This document shows, piece after piece, positions 10,430 through 21,829 of a stretch of 64,000 nucleotides of DNA. The notes beneath the pieces are model-generated. The model saw only the letters and a program-made list of their open reading frames with translations, was not told the origin of the DNA and did not search any database. Where the stretch lies: contig NW_026570346.1 in assembly GCF_019649055.1 (NCBI RefSeq), positions 308,206-372,205 on the forward strand. The letters are read 5' to 3'. How positions within the stretch are numbered: position 1 is the stretch's first letter; each line of letters begins with the position of its first letter. The stretch comes from Paramacrobiotus metropolitanus. Lineage: Eukaryota; Tardigrada; Eutardigrada; Parachela; Macrobiotidae. The translations under genes were made by a program, and so were the position numbers.

Positions 10430-10790
10430 AACAGAATTCTCCCGAAAATCCGATTCCACCATTAAAGTCTTCAACAATGCCATCCGCAATCTCCGAAGCG
10501 TAACCCAACAACTTAATGTCAGTTCCTTACAAAGCGCTACCCCCACCCAGCTGCCTCCAGTCTACCTGTGCCAACGAATCTTCACCTATCTTGTCCCTCC
10601 TTCCACCTTTCCTAACTCGCCGTTGTAATCACCGCCGCTGTCATCCTGACAATCCGCAAGTGCCGCCAGCCAAAACAACTACCGAGCGCGAACTTCAACG
10701 TACATTACGATACACTGCAATGGGAACGCCACGTATCCGATGCCATTCAGCAACACTTCGAAGCCAACAACCATTAGATCCAACCATTCC
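10430..10790 (+). pseudogene. Membrane-protein-like C-terminal remnant
   Basis: One plus frame gives an asparagine- and glutamine-containing segment (KVFNNAIRNLRSVTQQL) ending near 10625. A neighbouring frame, starting about where the first stops, gives a short hydrophobic stretch (AVVITAAVILTI) followed by basic residues RKCRQPKQ and a ~35-residue hydrophilic tail ending in TAG near 10775. The transmembrane segment plus stop-transfer pattern resembles the C terminus of a type I membrane protein, such as an envelope-like product of a retroelement, but no family signature is visible. The frameshift means it is not intact. Confidence 0.3.
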
Positions 10791-10830
10791 TCATCTCCAG
10801 CCTCTTACTCATCATTTCTAACATGCTAAT

Positions 10831-12704
10831 AATAATTCAATTCTTTTTTAATTACTTAACTTCCAACCGCCGTTTTATTCCTTCTTTAAAACATATGTAA
10901 TTGCCCGCTTGTCATATTACAGAACCATGTGTTTTTATCAACATCTATAGCTATTACGATTTATGCCCAAACTCCACTTTGCTGATTTATATTCTCTCTG
11001 TTGCTGCCCTATTATTTTTGTGAGCAAACTTACTGATAATCTGTGTGGCTAATTTGTCGCCTAGAACAACATTAAAGTTAAGTCTGTTTGTGAATGCGTA
11101 CGCTAAGCAAACCAGCAATCTGTACGTTTTGCAACTTTATTCATCAGCTGGCAGAAAGGAAAAGGAAAAAGTGAAGTGTTGTCGAGTGACCATCGGTCAA
11201 CATGCGTTGAAACGGCTGTATGTAATTGCCTGGAGGCAAGTAGGAGGAACAGATACATGTATAACGAATAGGCGAGCAGGATGACCATTAGGTATACATA
11301 CAGCATGCGCATACACAGGTAACGGGCGTTACAATATGACGGAAAACATGACGTTCCCTGCGAAGTACATGTGCTCCGTTAAGGATACAGAAATTATTCT
11401 ACAACCACTGCTCATTTAGCCGCTCATGACGGAGAGACGAATACGATAGAACGAATGCCATAATAATAATATCAATCCTACCGATCTGACACGACGACAA
11501 AGAATGAGCTTATATCTCAATGTGTCATAACTAAATAATATGCATAAGCTGATCTACGCGAAGCGAGAATCTGACAATGCATTCCGACGACATTTTTAAT
11601 GGTAAACTCCGACAATGCCAAACTCCGAATGAGAAACAGAACGTAATACCGGTATCGCAACCGTGGGACTTATATACGCGCTATATATAGGCGCATTCCG
11701 TTAGAAACCAAAATGCAATTCCGAACACAAAATGAAACTTCTCGACAGTACAAGATTAATACTGCCGCAAAAATACGAGTACAGATATTATGAAAGTACG
11801 TATTACCGTATACCATATTCAGATATTCCGTCACTCAGTTGTTCACATATTTGTTGGGATATCAATTATTGTATACGGTAAATGATTTTCTAGTCCTTCA
11901 TGGAATAAACTACTTTACGGGACACAATTACAGTAGATAACGTTATGTGTTTAGGTTTTCATTTCACCCTTTTATAAGAGTTTGTCCCATTCACTTTACC
12001 AGGGCCAGTGAGCCTCAAAATTCAAAAAAATCCCATCTTTGCAGAAATTTAAACTATTGCCATAGTATGTTTAAAAATAATTTAGGGAATTTTAGATCTC
12101 TCTAACTGCACACATACAGGGAGATTTCCCAGTGAGCATGTTTTAGCGTAACCACACTTGTGGTGCTAGCGCTACATAAATGAATACATAATAGTGCTCT
12201 TGTAGCATGTAGTAATCGTGCTGCTTCGTAATGCACCATTACGAATCTCACTATACTGCATGCGATAAAGTAAAAAATATCCTACTTGATAGCACTTTTA
12301 CTTACAGCGTTACTATCATTTTACAATCACCAATTTAACTGAAAGCGAAGAACTTTTACGTATTTATTATAAATTAGTCCCCCTTAAGCCGTCTGGCCCT
12401 GGCCTGCAGTACGTAAGACACGGCCTATGTCAAAACGCAGGCAGAATTTCCTGCCGACCGAATTTTTGTGGGGTCAAAACGCCGGCCGAATTTTGTCAAC
12501 ATTTTCAACTTCAACTTTCAAGTAGTTATAAAAATAAATAATATGAAATATATTACGGGACTCGAGGAACATAATGTCCGTAGCACGGTGTAGAGCCGCG
12601 CTCTGCGAAGTGCGAACTATATATTTGGCATCGTCTGTGTCCGGTCCATGCTGACGCATGCACGCCATTCTGCAACGTTCTGATATGCGGTAAGAAAGTA
12701 TATA
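10831..12704. other. AT-rich intergenic DNA, nothing recognised
   Basis: I found no supported gene, RNA or repeat in this stretch. ORFs are short and without domain character. Confidence 0.5.
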
Positions 12705-13230
12705 CAGTAAAACCTGTCTTTTACACACACCGGTAAATACATACACCTGGAAATTACATACGCGGAAAGTTTAACCGGCGCGTCCCATAGACTGTAATAT
12801 AGCTCTGTGTAATACAATCTGACTAAATGAGGACGCTACGGTCTATGTTAAAAAGCCAGCGAACAGCCTTTTTTGCCCGCTGAGGCTGGTTGATCAATGC
12901 AGCCTCTCTGTTGTGACTATAAGCAGACCGAAGACAGCGGATTCCAGTGCTGCCAAAAAGCGCAAGCTGAATGCTGCCATGCTGTATTGATCGAGCGGCA
13001 CATGTGTGTGCGAGTGGGTTAATCCGCTCGCATTCACTTACACACGTATGAGTGTGGCTTTTTGTGCGCGTACGAGATGTAGAAACCGGTTTTCGCTGTC
13101 TTCGCTAGAACGCACACCCTAAACCCGTAGCTTCCTTTCTTGCTCGCATTGTACATACACCTGGATAACACATACGGTTTTGCTTTAACCGAACCGGTCC
13201 AAACGTGTATTTAGCAACCACGTTTCACTG
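12705..13230. mobile_element. Putative pogo/Tc1-like non-autonomous element
   Basis: The left end reads TA-CAGTAAAACCTG and the right end, reverse-complemented, reads TA-CAGTGAAACGTG, so both termini start CAGTRAAAC and are flanked by TA. This fits a pogo/Tigger-type element of about 526 bp without a transposase. A TACATACACCTGG block occurs near both ends but in direct orientation, which is atypical. Confidence 0.4.
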
Positions 13231-13794
13231 TAAAGAGTTCAGAACTACCTTTAGACCCGGGGGGTTGCATGATATAGATCTATGTTTCAGAAGATCATGA
13301 TGAATGAAGTACCGGTATCAGTCAAACCGTTTGCGCATCGGGACCGACGCTGGTCACCGCTGTTTTGTTCAAATTAACGCTTAATTTTTTCAAATTATTA
13401 TTATTATGAAGGCGCTAAGATGAAGGCAGATGGTACTGCGATGACACAATTCCAAATACCCTCGAGGAGTGGGTTAATCCAGCCGTACCACGATAAATTA
13501 GAAGGTTCGGTTGGTTTGCCAGTAATTGCCGAGTAAAATCACAATCTTACGTAAGAACGGTAACGCGCGAAATCTGGAGCATTATTTCCAGTTTAATCAA
13601 CACCAAAGCAAGTGCTTGGACAAGAACATTTGGTTAACAGTTATAGCATAAACATAGTGCCGATAGTGAATGTGGTACGCACGAATTGCAGTGTTGGTCA
13701 GTGCGGTAATTATTCGTTAGCAACGTGATTCCTGTTGTTATGTTGCAGTGTTCAGTTGTCGTTATCCTAATTAGCCGACCGGCATAAATCTTTA
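13231..13794. other. Intergenic, nothing recognised
   Basis: No ORF, RNA gene or repeat could be supported between the putative pogo-like element and the hAT element. Confidence 0.5.
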
Positions 13795-13802
13795 ATACAG
13801 AC

Positions 13803-13980
13803 TAGGGTTGTTAACGGTGCGGTGCGGTGTACACCGGTGTGCCTTCGGTGCGGTTTTTACAAGAAACCGCACTTAGCTTGCCGGTGTAAAGCGAAAAACC
13901 GCACCGGACGGTGCGGTGAAAAATGAAAATCGCACCGCAATTTTGTACACCGCACCGCACCGGTTTACACCGGTGTGGCG
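13803..13980. repeat. hAT left subterminal repeat region
   Basis: Repeated CGGTGCGG, ACACCGGTGT and AAACCGCAC words in both orientations lie next to the left TIR. A matching GC-rich block lies next to the right TIR at about 16985-17150. Confidence 0.7.
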
Positions 13981-14034
13981 CACGTCAATAACCGAATGAG
14001 CAGCAATTAGCCAATTACAAATTACCGACTTTAT

Positions 14035-16623
14035 TTACTCATCAATCTCCACAACTTCTTGACATTGCTTCACAATTGGATACCAAGATTTCAGGGACAT
14101 TAGCGCCTGTACCGTGCTAGACATTAACCGGTTTCTGTCTTTGGTTAACAATTTGCCACTCTTTGAAAACCTTCGTTCAGAATCGACAGAAGAAGCACAA
14201 ACGCCGAACACATCAATCGCTAACCCGTGTAAACCAGGATAGAGTTTGCTGTTACGCTTCCAGTATTCAAGGACGTCGCATTCAGGCTCTTTAGCAGCAC
14301 CTAGGTATCGGTCGACTTCGTTTCCTCCATTCAGAGACACAGACGAAATTCTGTTAAGAAATTTAGACCGAATTGAACCCGAGGCTGACTGAACAGGAAC
14401 AACTGGCGCAAACCGCGTTATTGTAGTAGGCGTGGTATTTCTTCAACAAATTTAAACAAATTAATATCAGCGTATAAACCTGTATTAAATTTACAAAATT
14501 CTATGCACTAAAAAGAGTTACCCGTCACTTCTTTCCGCTGCTCCGCGGTTTCATAAACTTCCAGCTTTGCGCACGGATCCAGCATTTGACAAACAAATAC
14601 AGTTTCTTGGTTCCAGCTATCCGTCTCAACTTCCAATAGCTTCTGACGCATGTTGTCTGCGCAGTCACGGATCCACGATTTCTACAAAACACCACATTAG
14701 CTGCTAAAACTGAACTCACTTAGCGAAAATATAAATACATCTGATTAAGTCATCTACATATGTACTATGTACATAAGTAGATGACTTAATCATATATATT
14801 TATAATTCGAAAATTTTAGTTTGGAATGTGCTGTTTCATGTTATCGCTTACTAATGCAAAGTTAAACCGGCAGCCTTCAAAATGTAGGGATAGTGTTTGA
14901 AAACATGGCTTCGCAAAATGAAAAGTAGGGTACATCGTCCCCAAACAGTCGCGTGTTACTTCGTCAAGGGGACTAAGTAGATCAATAAGCCCTTTCACAT
15001 CTTCCCACTCCTTTTCCGTCAGAATGTGCTTCTGGACGCTAGCCGATCCCTAATTCGTCAAAAAGCGACCCAGGTCATTCCTAGACGCGTAAGCTTCTAC
15101 CAACATCTTCAGCGTGCTGTTCCATCTGGTCTTCACATCCAGCGAGAGTTTGATATCCTTTCGCTTAATAAAGGCACGGTACTGCTTCTTCGCCTTGGGC
15201 CTCTTTGCGTATTTAATCATTTCGTGAATGCGACGAACCAAATGCTCTTTGTCCGAAAATCCCACATCTACAACGTTGTGAACGGCATGGCAGATGCATC
15301 TCAAGCGAAACTCCGACACTGTAAAATACCGTAAAAATTAGAATTTCACCGCTTCCTCTTGCGACAAACAAGGTTACAATCGTGGTTGTAATTTAAACTT
15401 TTTCTTTACAAGTTAGTAAAACTTCTGATCGTTTAATGTACTGAGTACTTCCTGGAATGTGCGTAAAACCTAGCATGTACTCTATAAATTTAAGAGGTCG
15501 TGCATGCAGAAAACGCCTGTGCCAACTTCCCGCGTATACAACCAACACTCTTGTCCGAACGTTTCTTACTTTGATCGCCGTGTCTCTGATCAGCCCTCTC
15601 CAGACGCAAGGACAAAAATATATCCTCACAAAACGCCTTCATGTTTGCCGCTCCGTCCACTGTAAAGCCGAATGTCTTATGCGCAATGCCGTACTCATTC
15701 AGTATTCCAAGAACAGTGGCTTTCAAATTCGCCGCAGTATGCTCAATGCCGGGATCTATGAAGTCCAGTAAAATCTGCGCAAAAGTGTTGTCTGCTGTAA
15801 TCCAGTGCGCCGTCACGGCCATGAAGGCTTCCTGTCCAACCGACGTCCAAGTATCCTACGTGATACTAATTCTGCCAGGAGCGCTGGCCAGTATCTTCTT
15901 AATCTAATAAAAATTAGACCCTTAAAATGTGTCATCTTTATTATTAAAATATTATTCATCAAACAAGTCGCAGTTACGATATTAAATTTGAATTCCATAT
16001 CACTTTGCCAGACAGAATATTCGTCGCTAAGCACAAATAGATGAAACATCAGTTTCTTACCTTTTCTTTCATAATCTCATACTCGCTCATCACATTTTCT
16101 TTCAATGTCTGACGACAAGGCACTCTATAAGCCGGATTCAACTCACGAAACAATTCCTCCAGTTCCTCTGTTTCCACGATTCGGAAAGAAAGGTTTGCAG
16201 CGACAATCAAGCGGGGTAACAGATAGTCAATCTGCTGCTGTTTTTCTTGTCCAGTTTAACCGGTTTTGCAAGAAACAGTTCTGGAATGGCACGCTTTTTT
16301 CCTTTCTCTCCAGCGTCGAATTTGCTCGGGTGCTTGGTTCTTACGTGAGTCCACAAAATAGTTGTCGAGTTGGAGTCCTTATAGCTGGCGGAGCAATAAC
16401 GACACACGTACTTTTTCCTCTCGGCATCCTCTGTAAAGTGCTGCCAGATTTCGGATAGTTTACTGGAAGACGGCAGCTTATGAGATGTGCCTTGGCTCCC
16501 ATCCGCAGAGACCGCGCTGGCTGGAGATGCTGGTACTAAAAGACTCATCGTCGAACTGCTGATCAACGCCACACGCAGCGCGTTCTGCGCTTTCCTCTCT
16601 ATCCCGACGGATTTCTTGGGCAA
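14035..16623 (-). pseudogene. hAT transposase with BED zinc finger (disrupted)
   Basis: Minus-strand coding blocks run in order. 16623-16207 carries a BED finger (YVCRYCSASYKD then THVRTKHP, C2H2 spacing). About 15870-15490 is the catalytic N part, with DTWTS, LDFIDPGIEHTAANL and FTVDGAANMKA. 15319-15050 has RCICHAVHNVV (the C..H motif) and TRWNSTLKML. 14998-14816 is part of the insertion domain. 14340-14035 is the C-terminal dimerisation block, with DSERRFSKSGKLLTKDRNRL. An in-frame TAG at 15856-15858 sits directly before the catalytic Asp of DTWTS, and other blocks lie in different frames. Some gaps could be introns, but the nonsense codon makes an active enzyme unlikely. Confidence 0.85.
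14742..14792. repeat. Perfect 16-bp hairpin inside the hAT element
   Basis: TGATTAAGTCATCTAC at 14742-14757 is exactly inverted at 14777-14792, with a 19-base spacer that is itself partly self-complementary. Confidence 0.8.
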
Positions 16624-17263
16624 GAGATAAGCCCCCTAAAGGCATCGCTAACAAGATGTATCCAGTCGAAGAAAAACTGTCATGAAGATTGAAGGCAAAA
16701 AATTTCGAAACCAGATTTTCTCGGATTCTTATTGACTGAAGCCGTGCAACTCGTTTGCTACAGCGCTACACATTTTCTTTCTTATGGCAGTCCAGTTGTT
16801 GCAGCAGCTGTGGTATCAGGCGCGCTCTGAGTTTAAACTTGTGACTGCCGTTGAGTGAACACTCACACACGTTACAGCCATATAGAGCTACGCCCGCCAC
16901 GGCCGGTGCGCGCCGTGAGCGCGAACCCAGCCTGCAGCGTGAATTAATGAACTTTATTTTTTTTTAAAATTACGAAATTGCGATATCTTCGATTAACCGG
17001 TTGTTAACCGGTGTACGTCGACGCGGTTACCCGAACGCACCGGTGTGTGCCGGTGTAATTTTTGATAAAAACCACACCGCCTATACCAATTTATTTTTTG
17101 AAATTGCACCGCAATTTTTTCAAACCGCACCGGTGCACTGGTAAAAAACCGCACCGTTAACAACCCTAATACAGACTTCACCGGATACGCTACAACAGTC
17201 AACTGTCTGGCGTTCGGGGCCGCGTGGACACATCCACTGATTTCAGTTCAGAAAAGACAGAAC

Positions 17264-17269
17264 TTTATT
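17264..17269 (-). terminator. Candidate polyadenylation signal of gene A
   Basis: AATAAA on the minus strand lies about 95 bases past the gene A stop codon. Confidence 0.5.
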
Positions 17270-17966
17270 AAATATCAGAACCCTTCATAATGAAAACATG
17301 GATTCACAATTCTGCCGAGTGCATGCGCTCGCTGATTCTGTATTTATGGAATAGTGATTGTATCAAGAGACATCACCGCCAGTGCCACCACCATCCTCAT
17401 CGTCACTAAACAATCCGCTGTATTCCGGCTTGGCATACAGCTCGTAGATGCCCCACAGTGCCAGTTTGCTGAGTTGGCCCAGCTCCACCGTTAGCAGGTC
17501 GACATCGTCCCACTCGCGCGGACTGCCATCCGGCCGGAATCCGCTGTACCTGCAGCCAGCAAAATCGCCCCTGAAGCCCAGCACACCGCAATTCTGTTGT
17601 CCAACCCGGTGTTTTCTTTTGCGGCCTCCATTTCAGCGTATATTAAAATCAATCAATCGTTCAAGATAGGTATATAGACAGTACTTCACTACTTCGTCGC
17701 TGGTGATCCAGCTACTGACCCGTACAGTTACCGTGACCAATCTACGGATGATATCGAAGTATGGCATTTCTCCGCTTGGCCGTCATAGGAGGTTACAATG
17801 CAATGCAGCACACCTAACATCACCCTGCAGCAGGGTGCACTTACTTGGAGAAGAAGCCGCGGACGACATGCCAGTGCTCCGGGTTGGCCAGAGCCGTGCG
17901 CCAGCGCGTGTATACAGCAGCCACTCTGGCTAGCACCTCGGCCGTGGCCGGGGGAAACTGTCGGTC

Positions 17967-17969
17967 CTA
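17967..17969 (-). other. In-frame TAG within gene A exon 4
   Basis: The codons around it read F-M-W-A-stop-D-R-Q-F-P-P. The downstream part, FPPATAEVL, matches FPPVTAEMI of gene B in the same frame, so the stop is internal to the ancestral coding region. Confidence 0.75.
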
Positions 17970-18976
17970 GGCCCACATGAAGCTGCGTCGGGTGTGCGGC
18001 CAGCCATCCTGCCAGTCACAGATCAGACGGGGAACGCCGATCAGCGTCTCCTCAAAAGCGCAACTGTCTTCGGTGGGATACTCTTGCACGTTGACGAGAC
18101 GAAGCTCCTCCGCGGGTAAGGAAAACCAACCTGGAAGTAACCCGTGGACATCGGATTCCATCGTAGAAAACAGCGCTCGCCCGATGTCCAGTACATGGAG
18201 GATCAGGCGCGCGCAGTGTGGCCGCAAGTCTTGCAGAATTTCCGGTATCCTGTGTAACGTGATTCATATTATGTCTGTGCCTCTAGCGTTTAGCCATTCT
18301 GCAGAGCTGACTGTCTAGTTCTTCCACCTATATGCTAGTCTGTTGATATTCTATGTCTATACATCATACATCATGTAGTCATCTAACTAGTCGATCGCCT
18401 GAGCAATGTACCAGCACCGTTAGCTCCACTAAAACCCTTCGTTACACCTGAGTGTCAAGCAGAAGGACTTCACCGCCAGGACCGGCAGTTTGATGTGGAG
18501 GACCCGCAATAAGTCCAGCGCGCACCAGACGACGTGCCAGTTAAACTGTTCCGCCGGCCAGTCATGGGCACGTGCGACGATGGTCAGACTCTTCGTAGCG
18601 CCGCTGATTCTCCGGCTCAACGCCATCGCGGTGCGGCAGCAGTTCAGGTGGTCTCCGCATTCCGTTGTGGCCAGATGTTCTGTCGCGACACGAATGCGTT
18701 GTGTAGTCCGTGGATGGTCCAGTATTGTTTGCCATAACGCACACTCTCTGCCGAACCAATTACTCAATTCAGTGACGGTCGTCTTGTTGTCAGTTCTTCG
18801 GGTATATTTATTACAAATTAATTCCACCGCATTACCGTCTGGCTTTTGCGTGCGTGTGCAGGTCCAGATCTTGCAGCGCCTCGGTCAACAGTATGGGCGG
18901 CAGATGACACAGACACGCAGTCGGGCAACTCCTATCGACATCTGTGGGCGCTTTGCTTTTATTTTCGGTGCTGCGC

Positions 18977-20444
18977 CTGCATCCTTCAAGGAAAAAGCCA
19001 AAAGTTAGAAGCAGTGAATATAGAGTTTCAACATATCTGGACAAATCACAACGGCCGCATAACTTTTTCAAGTCCTCTTGTTCTCAATTGGCGCCTGGCG
19101 GCGTCGAATGACTACAGATACAGAGTACGAGTAGCTTTCTGGCATTTCGTTTGCACCGAGCGCGTAGCGCGAGGTGCTGCAATTAACTGATCGTCAAGAT
19201 CATAAATTTGTCTGACGCCACGAAAATCGTCACGGCTGACTTTTTCAATTCCACAAACCCAGTACCACTACTCAGTGGTATTGGCGCTCGCGCTCGAGCA
19301 GTAAACCAATATGGTGGTTAACAACCACCGCTAGTACAGTGTATTTTAGTTAGTGATCTGACAGCTATTCCCGTTACTGAACTTTGTGCCATTACTGCAA
19401 CAGTTTCGTCATGCACAGTAAATCTGTACATTGCGTGGTTACAAACAGCACCTGATACAGCCGAAAATTTTCGTTTATGTCTGTTCAGTTTTTGGAAGAA
19501 TGGCAACTTCTTACGAGCTATGCCGCATTCGCCTTACAAACCTAAAGTTGTCCAAGTCGATAATTTTACAGGCAGGTGACGCTGGATTGCGACACGAGCG
19601 AAGCTCGCGGAACAACAAGCGCAACATTCTGTGCAGGGTTCGTAGCTTCCTTTGCACAGTAATAGCCGAAGCCCAGATTTGCACAATCAAAAGGCATACA
19701 ATAATCCCAAAATCAGCGATAGTCGTCAATCAGATTTTGCTTTTAGTGTTTTCAGAACTGCATCTTTCACCGGGCCATTCACCCCAAAAGTTAACAACTT
19801 AGATCATGTTCCGAACATTTACGAAACAAGTCCATATTTTGTATACAGAAAAACATATTTTAAAAACAAGCAAGTGTGGTGAGAGCAAATGCGTGTACAT
19901 ATCAAGCGAAGGGAGGAATTAACTTGGACATGCCAGTAAAGAAAGTAATGGACGGAGTGAAAAGTAATATCGAAAGTCTGTGTACCGCGAATACTGAGTG
20001 AAAAACAATGAAAACTAGTAAACTGAACGGTGAAGTCTGTAATTTATTTTCACATATTTTTCAAATATTTCAAGAAAACATAAGAATTACAATAAAATAG
20101 AAGTAACATAAGAAAATAAGAAATGTCACAGTCCCAGTTGTCCAGGTACGCTAATTTACTCCGCGCAATATGGGCGGGGTTTACGAGGGTTGCGTATGCT
20201 GGTCAAAGTCGAGGTAAATTGTATAGTGCGTAAGGCCGCGGTATCGTGCGGGATTCTGCGATGGGGATTTTGTCGATCGTATAATATTAACTTGGTGCGC
20301 ACTACCCCCGATAACGACACTAACCGCTGTCGCTAAACTGCCAGTGACCCTGTGTAGTGCTCATAAAAGGCTCATTTGTTTTGTACCAACTATATATTAT
20401 TACACTATGCCGACGATGTTCAATCTAGCTTCAGTTGTATTTCT
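18977..20444. other. Probable long intron of gene A
   Basis: No minus-strand exon could be supported here. Plus-strand ORFs of up to 123 codons show no domain or compositional sign of coding. Small exons could be missed. Confidence 0.4.
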
Positions 20445-21511
20445 TCACTGGACAGACGCACCCTCAAGCCAGTAAGCAGTCCAGCTCGTACGAATGACCG
20501 GCCGCTTGACACCGTCCGTTGCATATCTGCGCATTATTCTCCACAGTGAGTCCCCTATCCAGTTCTTGGTGGTGAGGTCGTTCCGGCTGCTAACGACAAT
20601 AAAACTGTAGGTGCTCCATTCGAATCGCAGACTGAAACGACAGCTGTCCGCAATACCCGCCAGCGATGGGTGCGAACGGTATTCTTCCCGAAAAAGGTCA
20701 ATTAGCACCGACACGGCAGTTGTTTGCCCAAATAGCATGGTCGTATTGGCAATTTCATGCTTGACATAGAGGAGGCCGCTGGTTCGCGCTAGCAGCGCTG
20801 CTTCGCCGATCGGCAGTTCTCTCAGAATCTGGCAGCGATCCACAACGGCCAAAGTGGTAGCTGCGTCAGTTCCCGGCACGTTCGTGGAGACCACGTACAT
20901 CTGGCATTCGCCAACGCAGCGCAGCACCGTCGCGGGACGGAAGCGGAAGGGACCGGCGTATTCATCGCGGAGCGCCACGAAGACCGGCTGGTCGGGGTAA
21001 CCGAAGTACTCTGCCGAGCACGGATCGCGGGGAGGTAAGGGAATCGGCCAGACGCGCGCGGCCGGGACGCGGCGCGCCGGCTGCGTGGACGAGTCAAAGT
21101 CCACCAGTACCTCGTCACCGGCAATGTCCTGGATGTACCCCAGCCAGGCACTGCCGTCGTCCTGCTCCGTCTGCACACAGACAGTATTCTGGTAACTGAT
21201 CGACTCGTTCCCAACCAGAAGCCGTCGAAATGCCGGAAACATTGGCGTGCAGTCCATCTGGGGCTGCAAGGAGAAAAATCACAGCGTGCAACAGTTAACT
21301 TATCGGGAATCGTTTGCTACATCATCAACTCCAGAATAACCTCTCGAGTCTGCTGTATCTGGTCTTCCGGGTGGCCAGAGTGGCGGTCGGGTTTAATAAG
21401 GTGCCCTGGACCACGTTCGATGTCTAATCGGTATTAATTTAAATTCTTTCGAAATACTAATAGCAAAGTCCAGACCATGTACAGAGTACAAATTGATCGT
21501 GAGTTACACCT

Positions 21512-21816
21512 ACAGGCTACATTAAACTGAATTCTGAAACAAACAACAGCCAGAAGTGCGCAACCGAATGCGAGCACCGGAAAGTGCCGGGCGCAAACAG
21601 CGGGCACGCGCGTGACGCCAGCCGATTTGATCTAAGCGGCCGGTGTCACGCGCGTGCCCGCTGTTTGCGCCCGACGCGACGACGCGCAGCGCCACCAACC
21701 AACACACGCAAATCGCGCGCAGCGAAAAGAAAAACAGCGGGAGTGCATACCCTCCAGCTAACATTGACAGCAATTAACATCGTTAACTGTAATTTACACC
21801 TACAGGCTACATTAAA
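21512..21816. repeat. Segment between direct repeats, containing a long hairpin
   Basis: A direct repeat of about 24 bp starting TTACACCTACAGGC occurs near 21504-21530 and again at about 21794-21817. Between the copies, CGGGCGCAAACAGCGGGC at 21588 onward is inverted up to 21673, forming a stem of about 30 bp (CACGCGCGTG near the tip). This is a foldback or MITE-like insertion. Confidence 0.65.
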
Positions 21817-21829
21817 CAGTATTGTAGAG

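Larger units (their letters stand above)
13803..17168 (-). mobile_element. hAT-family DNA transposon with TIRs and 8-bp TSD
   Basis: Both ends carry TAGGGTTGTTAACGGTGCGG as a perfect terminal inverted repeat (13803 onward, and reverse-complemented up to 17168). The element is flanked by the direct 8-bp repeat ATACAGAC at 13795-13802 and 17169-17176, as expected for hAT insertion. Subterminal regions (13820-13980 and 16985-17150) are packed with CACCGGTG and GCGGTGCGG words, typical of transposase-binding sites. A BED-finger hAT transposase is encoded on the minus strand. Confidence 0.93.
17363..21263 (-). pseudogene. Gene A: multi-exon gene of unknown family, in-frame stop
   Basis: Proposed minus-strand exons are 21263-20445 (the 3' end is uncertain), 18976-18836, 18795-18448, 18249-17845 and 17549-17363. 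Splice sites: a pyrimidine-rich acceptor at 21264, CAG before 18976, a donor gtaatg after 18836, gtgtaa after 18448, gtaagt after 17845 and an acceptor ctgcag before 17549. All joins from exon 2 onward keep frame. The first exon has a Tudor/Agenet-like segment (SAWLGYIQDIAGDEVLVDFD then VPAARVWP) and a second similar block (VFVALRDEYAGPFRFRPATV). The last exon ends in an acidic tail. I do not recognise the family. Exon 4 has an in-frame TAG at 17967-17969, after which homology to gene B continues, so this copy is probably non-functional or truncated. Intron 2 would be only 40 bases. Confidence 0.6.
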
